A stretch of 64,000 nt of DNA from Taklimakanibacter albus (GCF_016595235.1 NZ_JAENHL010000006.1:682001-746000); one strand, 5' to 3'; positions 17,561 through 26,323 are shown, counted from the first letter of the stretch. Notes: generated by a model not told the origin, from the sequence alone. Translations and numbers: made by a program.

Positions 17561-17995
17561 TCATCGTGTCATCTGTCGCTGATATTCGCGCTCGCGCTCG
17601 GGCCAGGTGCTCTTGATGAATTCGATCGCGGCTCTGATCTCGTCGTCCTTCAGAGTGCCGGCAAAGGCTGGCATGTCGCTTTCATAATTCTCGCCCGCAT
17701 AAGGCTTTAACCCGTTCCGGGTCACGTTGAAGAGCACTTCGTCGCTGTGGTGCCACGTATGGCCCGACGCGTCATGCGGCGGGGCGGGCAGGCGGCCACT
17801 GGGAAGCGGCGTCTGCCAGTCGGGCTGTCCTTCCAGTTGCTTGCCGTGGCATGACGCACAGTTGGCGGCATAGACCGACTGGCCAAGCGCGATCTGGCGC
17901 GCCTCGCGCAGACGCGGAAACTCAAGAACAAGAAGAGCCGCGATGATCGCAGCCCCGATCAGGGCTGCGATCATCCACGCCTTGCCGATCGTCAC
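17561..17995 (-). CDS. Membrane-anchored monoheme cytochrome c
   Basis: The 144-residue protein has an N-terminal hydrophobic anchor (about residues 8-25) and one heme site CASCHG at about 46-51, with DMPAF as the likely Met axial ligand region near residue 107. It should face the periplasm and carry electrons. It begins with GTG in a 4-base overlap with the upstream BNR-protein gene, so both are translated from one mRNA. The pairing with a Cys/Met-rich periplasmic protein upstream hints at metal redox chemistry, but the partner is unknown. Confidence 0.85.
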   Translation of the reverse strand: MTIGKAWMIAALIGAAIIAALLVLEFPRLREARQIALGQSVYAANCASCHGKQLEGQPDWQTPLPSGRLPAPPHDASGHTWHHSDEVLFNVTRNGLKPYAGENYESDMPAFAGTLKDDEIRAAIEFIKSTWPEREREYQRQMTR

Positions 17996-18849
17996 GGCGA
18001 AGTCTGGCCGAAAAGTCGCCAGCTCTTGCCGCCATCGCGGCTTTCGCGCACCTCGTTGTTCTGCATGGTGAGCGCCAGCTGCTGACCATCTTTGGTATTG
18101 GTGGCGAGATGGAGTGGAATGGCCTCGCCGAAATCATTGGTCAGCACCGACCATGAATCGGGCTTGTCCTCGCTCGCTTTCATGAGACCGCGCCCGACCA
18201 CGAAGGCGTAGAGCGCCTTGTCGGGGCCGGTCTGGATGGTGCTCGCCACTTCGCCGGCAAAGGCGAGTGGTGCCCAGCTCCGCGCGCCATCTTCGGAGAC
18301 GAGCACACCATTCTCGGTCGCCGCATAGAGGCGCTCCGCCTTTAGGCTGGATGCGGCGAGTGCAATGAGCCGCTCCGGTGCGTCACCGGCGATCTCCCAG
18401 GTGGCACCGCCATCGCGGCTCACCTGGATCTGGCCGAAGCCGCCATAGACCACTTTGGGATCGGCGCCGCTCACATCCATCTGATGGAAGTCGACGGGAC
18501 CGTCGACACCGGGTGAGAGCTGCGTCCAGTTGGCGCCGCCATCGACAGAGCGCAGGAAGCCGGAATTGCCGCCCGTCGCCGGATGGCCGCTGGCGAAGTA
18601 GCCGAGCTCGTTGGCCGGGTCGGGCGAGAAACCCATGAAGTCCTGAACGGGAGAGACCCGCGTGACGGACCCGTCCTTGTCGACGGCATAGAGACCGTGA
18701 TGGGTGGCGATCATCAGCGCCGCCGTGCCCGAGCGGGCGAAAGCGATGCCGTGATAGTGGGTCTTGCGGCCGAGCTCGGCCAGAGTCTCGGCGGAAGCGG
18801 GGATAACAAACAGGGTGGCGAACAGCGTCGCCCAGAGCGGAATGCGCAT
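17992..18849 (-). CDS. Periplasmic BNR-repeat protein (F510_1955-like glycosyl hydrolase-type propeller)
   Basis: The 285-residue product has a signal peptide (MRIPLWATLFATLFVIPASA) and a propeller fold suggested by repeated Asp-box-like units: LRSVDGGANWTQL, VSRDGGATWEI, VSEDGARSWAPL and SRDGGKSWRLF. Proteins of this type are annotated as sialidase/BNR family but lack evidence for hydrolase activity. It overlaps the cytochrome c gene by 4 bases and follows the Cys/Met-rich protein gene, forming a three-gene set that may serve metal handling in the periplasm. Confidence 0.8.
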   Translation of the reverse strand: MRIPLWATLFATLFVIPASAETLAELGRKTHYHGIAFARSGTAALMIATHHGLYAVDKDGSVTRVSPVQDFMGFSPDPANELGYFASGHPATGGNSGFLRSVDGGANWTQLSPGVDGPVDFHQMDVSGADPKVVYGGFGQIQVSRDGGATWEIAGDAPERLIALAASSLKAERLYAATENGVLVSEDGARSWAPLAFAGEVASTIQTGPDKALYAFVVGRGLMKASEDKPDSWSVLTNDFGEAIPLHLATNTKDGQQLALTMQNNEVRESRDGGKSWRLFGQTSP

Positions 18850-18901
18850 GAAATACTCCTGGAGTGAAGCGTAAGGATGAAGGCTGTACGAACAGCCGGT
18901 C

Positions 18902-19219
18902 CTATCCAGGCGAAACGGGCGGTATGGTGTGCCGGCCGTCGGGAATGCTCATGAAGACGGCACTATAGCGCACCGGCGCAATGGCGAGAGGAGCGGGGCC
19001 GGAAGCCTCCATTGCCGGTAATCCGCACATGGCTTGCGCGCAATTGACCATGACCATATCGGATTTCGGGCACATGCCGCAGTCGCTCATGGCGGACATC
19101 TCTGGGCCGTTCCCAGGAGTGTTGCCGGCAAAGAGATTGGCGAGAGGCATGAAAATCATGAGGACAGCGGCCAGGATCGCCACTGCCACGGTGACACGCA
19201 GGCTCCGCTGACGGCTCAT
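18902..19219 (-). CDS. Small Cys/Met-rich membrane-anchored periplasmic protein
   Basis: The 105-residue product has one N-terminal hydrophobic segment (VAVAILAAVLMIFMPLANLF) and a soluble part rich in Met and Cys: MSAMSDCGMCPKSDMVMVNCAQAMCGLPAM. The CxxC pair plus spaced Cys/Met resembles small proteins from copper-responsive loci (DUF2946-like layout, ending in a Pro-rich RHTIPPVSPG), so copper binding is plausible but unproven. The start at 19219 follows GAGAGG. It heads the set with the BNR protein and cytochrome c genes. Confidence 0.68.
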   Translation of the reverse strand: MSRQRSLRVTVAVAILAAVLMIFMPLANLFAGNTPGNGPEMSAMSDCGMCPKSDMVMVNCAQAMCGLPAMEASGPAPLAIAPVRYSAVFMSIPDGRHTIPPVSPG

Positions 19220-19377
19220 GGCCCTCTCATGCGCCGGATGAGAGGGCCTGGCAAGAGCGACATCGTCACGCTGCGGCAAGCTTATGGTTTCCTTATGTCG
19301 GGGTGGCCGGATGCCTCTCGAATCCTTATGGCGGCCTCATTAACTCCATCGCAAAACATTGGTGGAGCCAGATTGAG

Positions 19378-19836
19378 ATGAAACTGCGGCTTGCGCGCGA
19401 AGGGGACGTACCCCAGCTCCTTGATCTCGAGGAGAGCTCTTTCCCCGGCGACCGGATATCGGAGCGGAGCTGGCGGGCGCTGATCGGACGCCCATCCGCG
19501 ATCGTCCTCGTCGCGGCGCATCGGCGTGCGGTTCTCGCAGCCGCGGTCTTGCTGACGAGACGCGGGACGCGTATCGCGCGGCTTTATTCGATTGCCGTCA
19601 ACTACGCTGCGCGCGGTGCTGGCCTCGGTCGTGCATTAATGACACAGCTCATGAACACCTCGCGCCAGCGCGGCTATGCCGAGATGCGCCTCGAGAGTCG
19701 GGTCGACAATCTCGCGGCGCATCGTCTCTTTCAGGGGCTCGGTTTTGCCGAGTTCGGGGCGGTTCGCAAAAACTATTATGCCGATGGCACTCCAGCTTTG
19801 CGGTTCCGCAAGTGCCTCAGGACGCCGAACGGCTGA
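19378..19836 (+). CDS. GNAT-family N-acetyltransferase
   Basis: The 152-residue protein has the GNAT core: IARLYSIAVNYAARGAGLGRALM is strand beta-4 plus the acetyl-CoA pyrophosphate loop (RGAGLGRAL for R/Q-x-x-G-x-G/A), and VDNLAAHRLFQGLGFAEFG is the conserved C-terminal helix and strand. The layout is RimI-like. The start at 19378 (MKLRLAREGD) fits the family N-terminus and follows GGAG; a longer frame from 19303 is unlikely. It is followed 84 bases later by a RimK-type ATP-grasp ligase gene, so the two may act on the same peptide or amino acid. Confidence 0.85.
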   Translation: MKLRLAREGDVPQLLDLEESSFPGDRISERSWRALIGRPSAIVLVAAHRRAVLAAAVLLTRRGTRIARLYSIAVNYAARGAGLGRALMTQLMNTSRQRGYAEMRLESRVDNLAAHRLFQGLGFAEFGAVRKNYYADGTPALRFRKCLRTPNG

Positions 19837-19920
19837 TAGAGGAGCCGCTTGCGCTCCGGATCGGCGCGCCGCCTGGGCGCCGAACTCAACTTCATTCCCA
19901 ACGCAAAGGAGGACGAGGCC

Positions 19921-21423
19921 ATGCCCTCGCATATGATTATTGTCGAGAAGGAGAAGGATTTCCGCTGGTCCGATCCGAGTTGCCGGGTGATGACGGCCGA
20001 GGCCTATCTCGCCGAGCCGGTCTCGCCATCGCCACGCCGGATCGTCAATCTCTGCCGGGACTTTGCTTATCTGAGCGCCGGCTATTATGTCTCGCTTCTG
20101 GGCGAGGCGCGGGGCGAGCGCGTTATTCCCGATGTCCGAGCCTTCTCAGAAATGGACCGCCGCGATTTCCATGCGCGCCATGCGACGGTTCTCGAGCGCC
20201 TGTTGCTCAAAGCCCCAAAGATGCCGCGCTCGGTCAAGGCGCTCAGCCTGAATGTCTATTTCGGGGAGACCGAGGACAAACGCTTCAGCGAGCTGGCGCA
20301 GGCCGCCTTCGAGCGTCTGCGGACGCCGCTCCTGCGCATCGATCTGGAACGGAAGACCCATTGGCGCATCGCCGCCGTCGAGGTTCTCGACCCGCGCGAC
20401 ATTCCGGCCGGCGACGATGAGGTCTTCCTGGCCGGCCTCGATGCCTATCTGCACCGCCGCTGGCATCAGCCGAAGCCGCTGTCGTCACGTTTCGATCTGG
20501 CGGTGTTGCGCGATCCTGAGGACCCATTGCCGCCGTCAAAGCCGAAGACCCTCGAACGGCTCATTGATGTCGGTCGCGAGATGGATGTGAATGTGGTGCT
20601 GATCGAGCGCAAGGATTATCCGAGGCTCGCCCAGTTCGACGCCTTGTTCATCCGCGAGACCACCGCGGTCCCGAACCATACTTTCCGCTTCGCCTGCCGG
20701 GCCGAGCGCGAGGGCATGCCGGTCATCGACGATCCCTCATCGATCGTGCGCTGCACCAACAAGGTGTTCCTGGCGGAGTTGTTGCGGGGTCATGATGTGC
20801 CCACCCCCGGCACGCGTATTCTCACCCGTCGCCATCTCGACCGGATCGAGAACGAGCACCGTTTTCCCTGCGTCGTCAAGATTCCCGATGGCTCCTTCAG
20901 CATCGGCGTGGAGAAGGCGGAGAGCCGTAGTGAGCTTGCCGGCATCGCGGAGCGGATGCTGAAGCGCTCAGAGGTGATCCTGCTGCAGGATTTCGTGACG
21001 ACCGAATTCGACTGGCGCATCGGCGTGCTCGACGGCGAGGCGTTGTTCGCGGCACGTTATTTCATGTTCGAGAAGCATTGGCAGATCATGAAACACGGCG
21101 ATGACGGCAGCCATCTTGAAGGGCCGACCCAGGCCGTACCGATCAAGGAGGTGCCGGCCATGGTCCTGGCAACGGCGCTCAAGGCGGCCCGCCTCGTTGG
21201 GCGCGGCCTCTATGGCGTCGACCTCAAGCAGACGAAGGCCGGCGTTTTCGTCATGGAGGTCAATGACAACCCCAATATCGATGTCGGCATGGAGGATGCC
21301 GCCCTGGGCGACGAGCTCTATCGGCGCATCCTGCGGCACTTTCTGCACAGCGCCCACGAACTGCAGCAACGCCGCAAAGTCGCCGGAGAGTCACCGCACC
21401 TGCGCTTGCAGAAATCAGCCTGA
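19921..21423 (+). CDS. RimK-family ATP-grasp ligase with an N-terminal RimK-like extension
   Basis: The 500-residue protein has an N-terminal domain of about 190 residues as in the RimK-like N-terminal family, then an ATP-grasp core (about 290-480). Visible ATP-grasp features are CVVKIPDGSFSIGV (ATP-binding lysine and Gly/Ser loop), ILLQDFVTTEFDWRIGVLDG and the Mg2+ site VFVMEVNDNPNID. ATP-grasp ligases of this group join a carboxylate to an amine, as RimK adds glutamates to S6. AGGAGG stands 8 bases before ATG 19921. The upstream GNAT gene is likely a partner; substrate unknown. Confidence 0.88.
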   Translation: MPSHMIIVEKEKDFRWSDPSCRVMTAEAYLAEPVSPSPRRIVNLCRDFAYLSAGYYVSLLGEARGERVIPDVRAFSEMDRRDFHARHATVLERLLLKAPKMPRSVKALSLNVYFGETEDKRFSELAQAAFERLRTPLLRIDLERKTHWRIAAVEVLDPRDIPAGDDEVFLAGLDAYLHRRWHQPKPLSSRFDLAVLRDPEDPLPPSKPKTLERLIDVGREMDVNVVLIERKDYPRLAQFDALFIRETTAVPNHTFRFACRAEREGMPVIDDPSSIVRCTNKVFLAELLRGHDVPTPGTRILTRRHLDRIENEHRFPCVVKIPDGSFSIGVEKAESRSELAGIAERMLKRSEVILLQDFVTTEFDWRIGVLDGEALFAARYFMFEKHWQIMKHGDDGSHLEGPTQAVPIKEVPAMVLATALKAARLVGRGLYGVDLKQTKAGVFVMEVNDNPNIDVGMEDAALGDELYRRILRHFLHSAHELQQRRKVAGESPHLRLQKSA

Positions 21424-21429
21424 ACCACG

Positions 21430-21456
21430 TGGGGCCGGACTTGCGCGCCGGCCCCA
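21430..21456 (+). terminator. GC-rich hairpin after the RimK-type gene
   Basis: TGGGGCCGG (21430-21438) pairs perfectly with CCGGCCCCA (21448-21456) around a 9-base loop, 6 bases after the stop codon. There is no T-run, so it would be a weak or Rho-assisted terminator. Confidence 0.5.
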
Positions 21457-21500
21457 TCCACTGAAATATGCCAGGAACAATTTTGCGTGGGAGGCGGGAT

Positions 21501-21995
21501 GTGACCGGTGGAGTTCTCTTGCAGGTGCTTCGTGGCGTGGTGGTGCTGGCCAGCCTTTCCGTTTCGGCGACTTGTCAGGCGCAGCCCAAGGGCGTCGCCG
21601 CAGTGGAGATCACCACTGCATGGACGCAGCGACTGCGCGCGGCGCATGAGCTGGCGGATGTGGAGAAGGTGGTGGGAACAGGAGGCAAGGCGGAAGCGAC
21701 CGAAAGCAAGGGGAGTACGACGCGCACACGCCTCAGCTGGGTCGGGCGCGATGGCAAGGGGCGTCTGCGTGTCTTCGCCTACCGCTCAGGCGGTTTCTCT
21801 GCGATTGTCGATCCCGCCGACTCGGCGGGCGAGATCGTGCTGAACAGCTTCGGCGCCTTCCAGTGCAGCGATTGCTCGCCACCGGTCAACGCCTGTGGAC
21901 GGCGCCCATCCTGGATACCGCATGATCTGCATTGGGACACATTCGACTGCCCGCATACGATCACCGGGCCGCAAGACATGCCCGCCGGCAAGTGA
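21501..21995 (+). CDS. Secreted protein of unknown function with C-terminal cysteines
   Basis: The 164-residue product begins with a signal peptide (MTGGVLLQVLRGVVVLASLSVSATCQAQ). The mature part ends with a Cys-rich region, QCSDCSPPVNACGRRPSW and later DTFDCPHTITGP, which could hold disulfides. I recognise no family. GTG 21501 is chosen because GGGAGG lies 6 bases before it and the signal peptide starts there; ATG 21468 would place charged residues ahead of it. The next gene lies on the other strand and ends 20 bases after this one. Confidence 0.65.
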   Translation: MTGGVLLQVLRGVVVLASLSVSATCQAQPKGVAAVEITTAWTQRLRAAHELADVEKVVGTGGKAEATESKGSTTRTRLSWVGRDGKGRLRVFAYRSGGFSAIVDPADSAGEIVLNSFGAFQCSDCSPPVNACGRRPSWIPHDLHWDTFDCPHTITGPQDMPAGK

Positions 21996-22015
21996 TCATT
22001 ATCGAAGCCGCAGTT

Positions 22016-22618
22016 TCAATTGATCGCCAATATCGTATGCGCCTTGACCACTCCATCCGACCCTTTGGCGGCAAATACGACCACATTCATTCCCGGCTTC
22101 AGAGTGCTCGCGTCCGACCAGACGAGGGCCGTAACGGGGACCTGCGGATCGACGATGAGCTCGGCCGTTCCATTCTGGTACTTGACCTTCAGGATCTGGC
22201 CCCCCTCCGGCACGCGCACGACCTGCGACACCGTCGCATTCGTCATAACGTTATTGGAATCCTTCATCGTCCTTTGTCCTTCACCCATGCCATGCAGGGC
22301 GTCGGGAAATATACGGAGCTCCGTCGAGTGAAGTTTTCCATCCGCCTGTTTGACGGCGGCGGAAGCCACGAAATCGCCCGGGCTGATGTCATTCAGGCTC
22401 GACGGTTCGCTCGTATATATCACCGTCTTGGCATCCAGCGCGACCGACGCCACGCCGTCGACCTCTTCCCGAAAAACGATTGAATTGCTGTCGATCGTCT
22501 CGATGATCGCGCGGATGGGCACATTCGCCGGTTGTGCCGCCGCCGGGAGGAGTTGAACGCCGAGGAGGCCAATAAGGAGGGCGAGTAGAAGGGGTTTGAC
22601 GCCTGCGAAACTATGCAT
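22016..22618 (-). CDS. Periplasmic protein of unknown function (DUF5666-like)
   Basis: The 200-residue product has a signal peptide (MHSFAGVKPLLLALLIGLLGVQLLPAAAQ). The mature part shows two similar beta-rich halves, IRAIIETIDSNSIVFREEVDG...LNDISPGDFVASAAV and ILKVKYQNGTAELIVD...TLKPGMNVVVFAA, a pattern of small OB-like beta domains found in DUF5666-type proteins. No catalytic residues can be named. A longer frame up to 22753 is rejected because the signal peptide begins at 22618 and the extra part overlaps the divergent hydrolase gene. Confidence 0.68.
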   Translation of the reverse strand: MHSFAGVKPLLLALLIGLLGVQLLPAAAQPANVPIRAIIETIDSNSIVFREEVDGVASVALDAKTVIYTSEPSSLNDISPGDFVASAAVKQADGKLHSTELRIFPDALHGMGEGQRTMKDSNNVMTNATVSQVVRVPEGGQILKVKYQNGTAELIVDPQVPVTALVWSDASTLKPGMNVVVFAAKGSDGVVKAHTILAIN

Positions 22619-22744
22619 ATGCGGCTCGCTTGAAAGTATCACGCTGTGGCAGGAATTGCGCTGTTCTGGATCCAATTTGTGTTCATATTGCGGTCCTGAG
22701 CCGATGTGCCGGAGATGTCCGGGCTGGCGGTTGGAGCAACTTTT

Positions 22745-23584
22745 GTGAGTCATCCGAACCTTACGTCAGAGCGTCTTCACCTCGACTGTGCCCATGAATT
22801 CCGCGGTCAGCGTATCGCCTGGGGCAGGCTGGGGGAGGGAGAGCCGATCGTCCTCGTGCATGGCACGCCTTTCTCCTCGCAAGTGTGGCGTCGTATCGCG
22901 CCGTGGCTTGCCCGACGCCGGCAGGTCTATTTCTTCGATCTCTTGGGCTATGGCGCCTCCGAAAAGACTGCCGGCCAGGATGTCTCGCTGGGCATCCAGA
23001 ATCTCGTGCTAGCCGAGATGCTGCAGCATTGGGGGCTCGAGCGGCCGGAAGTCGTCGCCCATGATTTCGGCGGCGCCACGGTCTTGCGCGGTCATTACCT
23101 GCAAGGGCTGCGCTATCGGCGGCTGACACTGATCGACCCGGTGGCTCTGGCGCCCTGGGGCTCGCCCTTCGTCCAGCATGTGCGACGATATGAAGAGGCC
23201 TTTGCCGGCCTGCCGGATTATGCGCATGAGGCGCTGCTCAAGGCTTACCTGCAAGGTGCATCCTTTCGGGGCCTCTCGGATGAGGCTCTGGAGACCTATG
23301 CAAGCCCTTGGCGGGGCGCGGAGGGGCAGGCGGCATTCTACCGCCAGATCGCCCAGATGGATGTCAAATTCACCGACGAGATCGAGCCTCGTTACGGCGC
23401 GTTTGATTTTCCCGCCCAGATCCTGTGGGGCGAGGAGGATCTCTGGATACCAATCGCCACCGGAGTGCGATTGGCGGCCGCGTTGACAGGCGGCCGGCTG
23501 CTGCGCGTTCCAGCCGCCGGCCATCTCGTCCAGGATGATGCGCCCGAGGCGATCATCGCGGCGATCCTGCAGGAGCAGGGCTAG
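22745..23584 (+). CDS. Alpha/beta hydrolase with Asp nucleophile (haloalkane dehalogenase/epoxide hydrolase-like)
   Basis: The 279-residue protein has the hydrolase fold: the oxyanion region VLVHGTPFSS (about 37-44), the nucleophile elbow VAHDFGGATV with D107 in place of serine, the acid region LWGEEDLWIP and the catalytic histidine in PAAGHLVQDDAPE. An Asp nucleophile in HDFGG is characteristic of dehalogenases and epoxide hydrolases, so a covalent alkyl-enzyme mechanism is likely; the substrate is open. GTG 22745 has GGAG 8 bases before it; GTG 22706 and ATG 22715 are alternatives. It is divergent from the periplasmic protein gene. Confidence 0.85.
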   Translation: MSHPNLTSERLHLDCAHEFRGQRIAWGRLGEGEPIVLVHGTPFSSQVWRRIAPWLARRRQVYFFDLLGYGASEKTAGQDVSLGIQNLVLAEMLQHWGLERPEVVAHDFGGATVLRGHYLQGLRYRRLTLIDPVALAPWGSPFVQHVRRYEEAFAGLPDYAHEALLKAYLQGASFRGLSDEALETYASPWRGAEGQAAFYRQIAQMDVKFTDEIEPRYGAFDFPAQILWGEEDLWIPIATGVRLAAALTGGRLLRVPAAGHLVQDDAPEAIIAAILQEQG

Positions 23585-23691
23585 GTCGTCATCAGGTGGC
23601 GTTGGCACCGATCGTGACGGTCAGAGATCCCAACCCATCGATCCTCGGACCATCGCAAGGACGGGATCGCACTCGGATACTGAGCGCGCCG

Positions 23692-24675
23692 TCAGTCCTT
23701 CGTGCCGAGCCCGATGATGAAGCTGTCCTTGGGCGACAGCGCATGGGTGATCCGCCAGAGGATGTGGCCGTCTTCGGGCGCCGTCACCTGCGCGATGGTC
23801 TCGCCATAGGTATTCTCGGCGGTGGCCATCAGCGTGCCTTTGGCGACCTTTTGGCCGGGCTCGACATGATAGCGGTAGAAGCCGTCGATCGGGCCGGGGA
23901 CCCAGTGATAGCGTGTGATGATGACCGCCTCGCGCTGCTTTGGCGGCGCGTTGTCGGTCATGCCGAGATTGTGCAGGAGCCGCAGCAACCCCTCGAAGTG
24001 ATAAGCGACATGGGCCTCTTCGATGAGTCCGATGCGCCCGGCCTCGGCAAAGGCCGCATATTGGCCGCGCTTGGCCCGGCCGGTCACGCTGCGCGCCGGG
24101 TGGTCCATATGCGACGGGTCGATCGACGCGATGATCTGGGCGTCGAAGCATTGGGCGATTTCGAGATTGCGCCGGTCGAAGTCTGCATCGCCGGTGCGCT
24201 GCACCACCATGAAATGCGAGACCTCTTCGCACAGATCGCCGCCGTGGAGATCGGCGAAGCATTCGGCGTCGTGTGCCCAATCGTTGAGCAGGGCATAGGC
24301 GATCGCTTCCGAGAAGGTGCCGTCAGGCCGGCCAGGAAAGCTGAAATTGATGTTCTTGTCGTCGAGCGGGCAGACATATTGCGAGCGCAGCGGCACCGCC
24401 GGGAGATTGACGATCGGGATGATCGACACGCGGCCCTTGAGCTTGGCGGGATCGAGCGCCCGCTGCAGCCGGATCACCGCCTCGATGCTCGAGGTCTCGT
24501 TCACATGGACGCCGGCGATGATGGCGAGGCGAGGCCCGGGCCTTTGTCCGACAATATCGACGGTGGGCCAGCGCCAGCCGGCGAGAGCCGGGTAGTCGAA
24601 AGTGATCTCGCGTTTGTAAAGGCCTGCTTCCATGAGAAGTATTTCTTTCTTGTTTTCGCTAATTTCAACCGCCAT
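23692..24675 (-). CDS. Succinylglutamate desuccinylase/aspartoacylase-family metallohydrolase
   Basis: The 327-residue protein belongs to the M14-like AstE/AspA family of zinc deacylases that split N-acyl amino acids. The zinc ligands are H57 and E60 in AGVHVNETSS and H144 in FADLHGGD. A C-terminal beta-rich part (about 270-327, EPGQKVAKGTLMATAENTYGE) resembles the small barrel at the end of this family. It is divergent from the ectoine-type ABC importer genes, suggesting it processes an imported N-acyl compound. It lacks the GANHGDEYEGP signature I know from DoeB, the ectoine-pathway deacetylase. Start 24675 or 24633 is uncertain. Confidence 0.83.
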   Translation of the reverse strand: MAVEISENKKEILLMEAGLYKREITFDYPALAGWRWPTVDIVGQRPGPRLAIIAGVHVNETSSIEAVIRLQRALDPAKLKGRVSIIPIVNLPAVPLRSQYVCPLDDKNINFSFPGRPDGTFSEAIAYALLNDWAHDAECFADLHGGDLCEEVSHFMVVQRTGDADFDRRNLEIAQCFDAQIIASIDPSHMDHPARSVTGRAKRGQYAAFAEAGRIGLIEEAHVAYHFEGLLRLLHNLGMTDNAPPKQREAVIITRYHWVPGPIDGFYRYHVEPGQKVAKGTLMATAENTYGETIAQVTAPEDGHILWRITHALSPKDSFIIGLGTKD

Positions 24676-24679
24676 TGCA

Positions 24680-24708
24680 TTGACTCACGGGGCGGCTGAA
24701 CCGAATAT
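24680..24708 (+). promoter_or_regulatory. Predicted promoter of the ehu-like operon
   Basis: TTGACT (24680-24685), a 17-base spacer and GAATAT (24703-24708) lie 54 bases before the ehuB start. The -35 is close to consensus; the -10 matches the relaxed alphaproteobacterial form only in part. It lies just in front of the divergent deacylase gene. Confidence 0.4.
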
Positions 24709-24761
24709 CGCGCCGATTTCAATGGGCTGAAAGCTAAGCAAAAAACAAGGAGGTTTCCATC

Positions 24762-25649
24762 ATGCCTGCTCTGCGCCACTCTCTTTCCCGCCGCCATTTC
24801 CTCGGCGCCGCCGCATTAGGCGCCACCTCTCTGGTGCTCCCCTCTATCGCGCGGGCCGAAGGCACCATGGCCCGCATCATGAAGGACGGCGTCGTGCGCG
24901 TCGGCATCGCCAATGAGAAGCCTTATGGCTTCGTCGACACCGACGGCAAGGTGAAGGGCGCCATTCCGGACGTGATCGCGGCCCTCCTGGCGCCGCATGG
25001 CGTCAAGGAGCTCAAGGCCGATATCGTCGAGTTCAACGCGCTGATCCCCGGCATCAATGCCGATCGTTTCGACATCATCGGCGCCGGCATGTATATCCGC
25101 CCGGCGCGCTGCGAGGCGGTGCTGTTCACCAATCCGGTGACGCGCACCGGCGCCGGCTTCGCCGCGCTCAAGGGCAATCCGAAAGGCGTCAAGAGCATTG
25201 CCGAAGTGGCGGCCCATGCCGATGCGATCGTCGGCACGCAGAATGGCGCGGCCCAGGTCGAGGAGCTCGCCAAAGCGGGCGTGCCCACCGACCGTGTGGT
25301 GCTCTTCGCCAATGCGACGGAAGCGCTGGCCGGACTCAAGGCCGGTCGCGTGGATGTCATCTACTTCCCCGCTCTCGAGCTCAACGAGCTGCTCAAGACC
25401 GCGAATGATCCCACTTTCGAGCGTGTCGACGGATTCCAGCAGATCATGGGCGCCAATAACGAGCCCGAATATGGCTATGCGGGTCTTGGCCTGCGCAAGG
25501 CCGACACGGATCTCAAGGATGCGCTCGATGCCGAGCTCGCCAAGCTGATCTCGTCCGGCAAGCTGCTCGAGATCATCTCGGCCTATGGCTATGGCAAGGA
25601 AGAGTTGCCGGACGGCGTGAAGACCGCCGAGCAGATCTGCAAGGCCTGA
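24762..25649 (+). CDS. ehuB: Ectoine/hydroxyectoine-type ABC transporter substrate-binding protein
   Basis: This 295-residue periplasmic receptor belongs to the polar amino acid (SBP_bac_3) type. It begins with a twin-arginine-like signal (SRRHFLGAAAL, cleaved near ARA). The mature sequence resembles EhuB of Sinorhizobium: VGIANEKPYGF, EFNALIPGINADRFDIIGAGMY, RCEAVLFTNP and a C-terminal YGYGKEELPDGVKTAEQIC. Its gene is followed by two permease genes in the ehuB-ehuC-ehuD order. AGGAGG precedes the ATG. Import of ectoine-like solutes is the best guess; another cyclic or N-acyl amino acid is possible given the deacylase next door. Confidence 0.78.
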   Translation: MPALRHSLSRRHFLGAAALGATSLVLPSIARAEGTMARIMKDGVVRVGIANEKPYGFVDTDGKVKGAIPDVIAALLAPHGVKELKADIVEFNALIPGINADRFDIIGAGMYIRPARCEAVLFTNPVTRTGAGFAALKGNPKGVKSIAEVAAHADAIVGTQNGAAQVEELAKAGVPTDRVVLFANATEALAGLKAGRVDVIYFPALELNELLKTANDPTFERVDGFQQIMGANNEPEYGYAGLGLRKADTDLKDALDAELAKLISSGKLLEIISAYGYGKEELPDGVKTAEQICKA

Positions 25650-25657
25650 CGGGCCCG

Positions 25658-26314
25658 GTGGATCTCAATCAACTTCTGGCTTTGGACGTGCTGCCGCAGC
25701 TCCTCAAAGGGGCTGCGGTCACGCTCAAGCTGACGCTCATTACCGCCGTTCTCGCTTTCGTCCTGTCTTTCGTGGTCGGCTTTCTCAGACTCGCGCCCAA
25801 TGTCTGGGTGCGGCGGGTGACGACCGCCTATGTCGAGATCCTGCGCGGCACCTCGGCGATCGTGCAACTCTTTTATCTATTCTTCATCCTGCCGGCCTTC
25901 GGCATCTCGCTGCCGCCCACCACCACCGCGGTCTTGGGATTAGGCCTCAATCTCTCGGCCTATGGCTCGGAGATTGTGCGAGCCGGCATCCTTGCGATCG
26001 GCAAAGGTCAGCATGAGGGGGCGGCCGCCCTCGGTCTCACGCGGGTCCAGACCTACCGGTTGGTGATCCTGCCGCAGGCTTTGGTCGCGATGCTGCCGTC
26101 CTTCGGCAATCTCCTGATCGAGCTCGTCAAGGCGACCTCGCTCGTCTCGCTCATCACCATCACCGAGCTCACCTTCTCCGGCCGCCAGATGGTCGTGACC
26201 ACCGGCAAGACCATGGAGATCTGGACGCTGGTGCTCATTCTCTATTTCGTGATGGCCTATCCGCTCACTTGGATCGTGCGCGGCGCCGAGCGTTATGCGG
26301 CGCGCTACCGGTGA
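25658..26314 (+). CDS. ehuC: Ectoine-type ABC transporter permease
   Basis: The 218-residue inner-membrane permease of the polar amino acid (HisMQ) family has about five hydrophobic helices. The EAA loop is visible as EGAAALGLTRVQTYRLVILPQA (about 119-140), the contact site for the ATPase, and the N-terminal part carries YVEILRGTSAIVQLFYLFF, typical of the family. It starts with GTG 8 bases after the ehuB stop, so it is co-transcribed with it. Confidence 0.82.
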   Translation: MDLNQLLALDVLPQLLKGAAVTLKLTLITAVLAFVLSFVVGFLRLAPNVWVRRVTTAYVEILRGTSAIVQLFYLFFILPAFGISLPPTTTAVLGLGLNLSAYGSEIVRAGILAIGKGQHEGAAALGLTRVQTYRLVILPQALVAMLPSFGNLLIELVKATSLVSLITITELTFSGRQMVVTTGKTMEIWTLVLILYFVMAYPLTWIVRGAERYAARYR

Positions 26315-26323
26315 GGAGGGACC

